Below are positions 63,903-64,000 of a DNA stretch of 64,000 nucleotides, piece by piece. The stretch's first letter is position 1; every line of letters begins with the position of its first letter. The DNA is taken from positions 38,655 to 102,654 of the forward strand of contig NZ_VSZO01000006.1 in NCBI RefSeq assembly GCF_008312935.1, read 5' to 3'. The translations under genes were made by a program, and so were the position numbers. This stretch comes from Roseiconus lacunae (GTDB taxonomy: Bacteria; Planctomycetota; Planctomycetia; Pirellulales; Pirellulaceae). A model generated the notes under the pieces. It saw only the letters and a list, made by a program, of their open reading frames with translations. It did no database searches and had not been told where the DNA came from.

Positions 63903-64000
63903 TGGACGAAAGAATCCATGTAAGTCCGAGGTTTGATGGGTGGGAGTCATTCGTCGTTAAACTGGCGACTCGGACCCGTGATGCAGGCAGCTTGGAACTG
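63903..64000 (-). repeat. structured dispersed repeat, copy R1 (reaches window end)
   Basis: The arms are at 63905-63910 (GACGAA), 63924-63930 (GTCCGAG), 63950-63955 (TTCGTC) and 63969-63975 (CTCGGAC). Arms 1/3 and 2/4 pair perfectly and interleave. The spacings between arm starts are 19, 26 and 19 nt, the same as in R2. It lies directly upstream of the minus-strand gene starting at 63886, and may continue beyond the window. Confidence 0.7.

Noticed and set aside
50982..64000. Classical integron with attC sites
   Set aside because: The repeat arms interleave instead of nesting, no consistent GTTRRRY/RYYYAAC boundary was found, and no integrase gene is in the window. Only a cassette-like arrangement can be claimed.

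Overview
The window looks like chromosomal DNA of a planctomycete, probably a Rhodopirellula-like member of the Pirellulaceae. The signs are moderate G+C, a secreted Cys-rich protein of the planctomycete YTV type, a very large membrane-anchored Ser/Thr kinase, small 'MNPY..PP' membrane proteins, a sialidase-like/esterase fusion, and many lone genes separated by non-coding DNA. This is inferred from gene content; no rRNA or marker gene is present.

Region 1 (1-17.5 kb) holds metabolic and sensory genes. They are a truncated DHDPS-fold gene divergent from an AraC-type regulator, a secreted sialidase-like/esterase fusion, an AlaC-like aminotransferase with a long Ala-rich leader, and an HxlR regulator divergent from a quinone-oxidoreductase-like dehydrogenase. 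After these come an Aer-like receptor split into a PAS gene and a soluble MCP gene, a purple-acid-phosphatase-like enzyme, a large MscS channel, an L7/L12-like double-domain protein and two adjacent zinc-ribbon membrane proteins.

Region 2 (17.5-29.8 kb) is one minus-strand block. In transcription order it carries addB-like nuclease, addA-like helicase, yhaO/sbcD-like phosphoesterase, yhaN/sbcC-like ATPase, KDPG aldolase and KDG kinase. The first four form a DNA-end-processing set; the last two are lower Entner-Doudoroff enzymes.

Region 3 (29.8-50.7 kb) is mostly housekeeping. It has a 17-bp x 7 tandem repeat before an M50-like membrane protein that lacks both protease motifs, a Pro-rich secreted protein, aconitase, a TPR protein, an ABC1/UbiB kinase, two MoxR-type ATPases, a class-3 lipase, a Ppx/GppA-HD protein coupled to the second ATPase, the YTV-like protein and the 1758-residue kinase.

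Region 4 (50.7-64 kb) is accessory and visibly more AT-rich. Nearly all of its genes are small, unrelated and on the minus strand. It contains a complete group II intron with reverse transcriptase (61190-63161), an internally deleted 415-bp derivative (57610-58024) and a possible transposase remnant. It also contains at least three copies of a roughly 100-bp repeat just upstream of minus-strand genes. Each copy has two interleaved pairs of complementary arms with almost invariant spacing, and most arm substitutions keep pairing only if the minus strand is the folded strand. This candidate pseudoknot, sitting at gene boundaries like a recombination or regulatory element, is the most unusual signal in the window.
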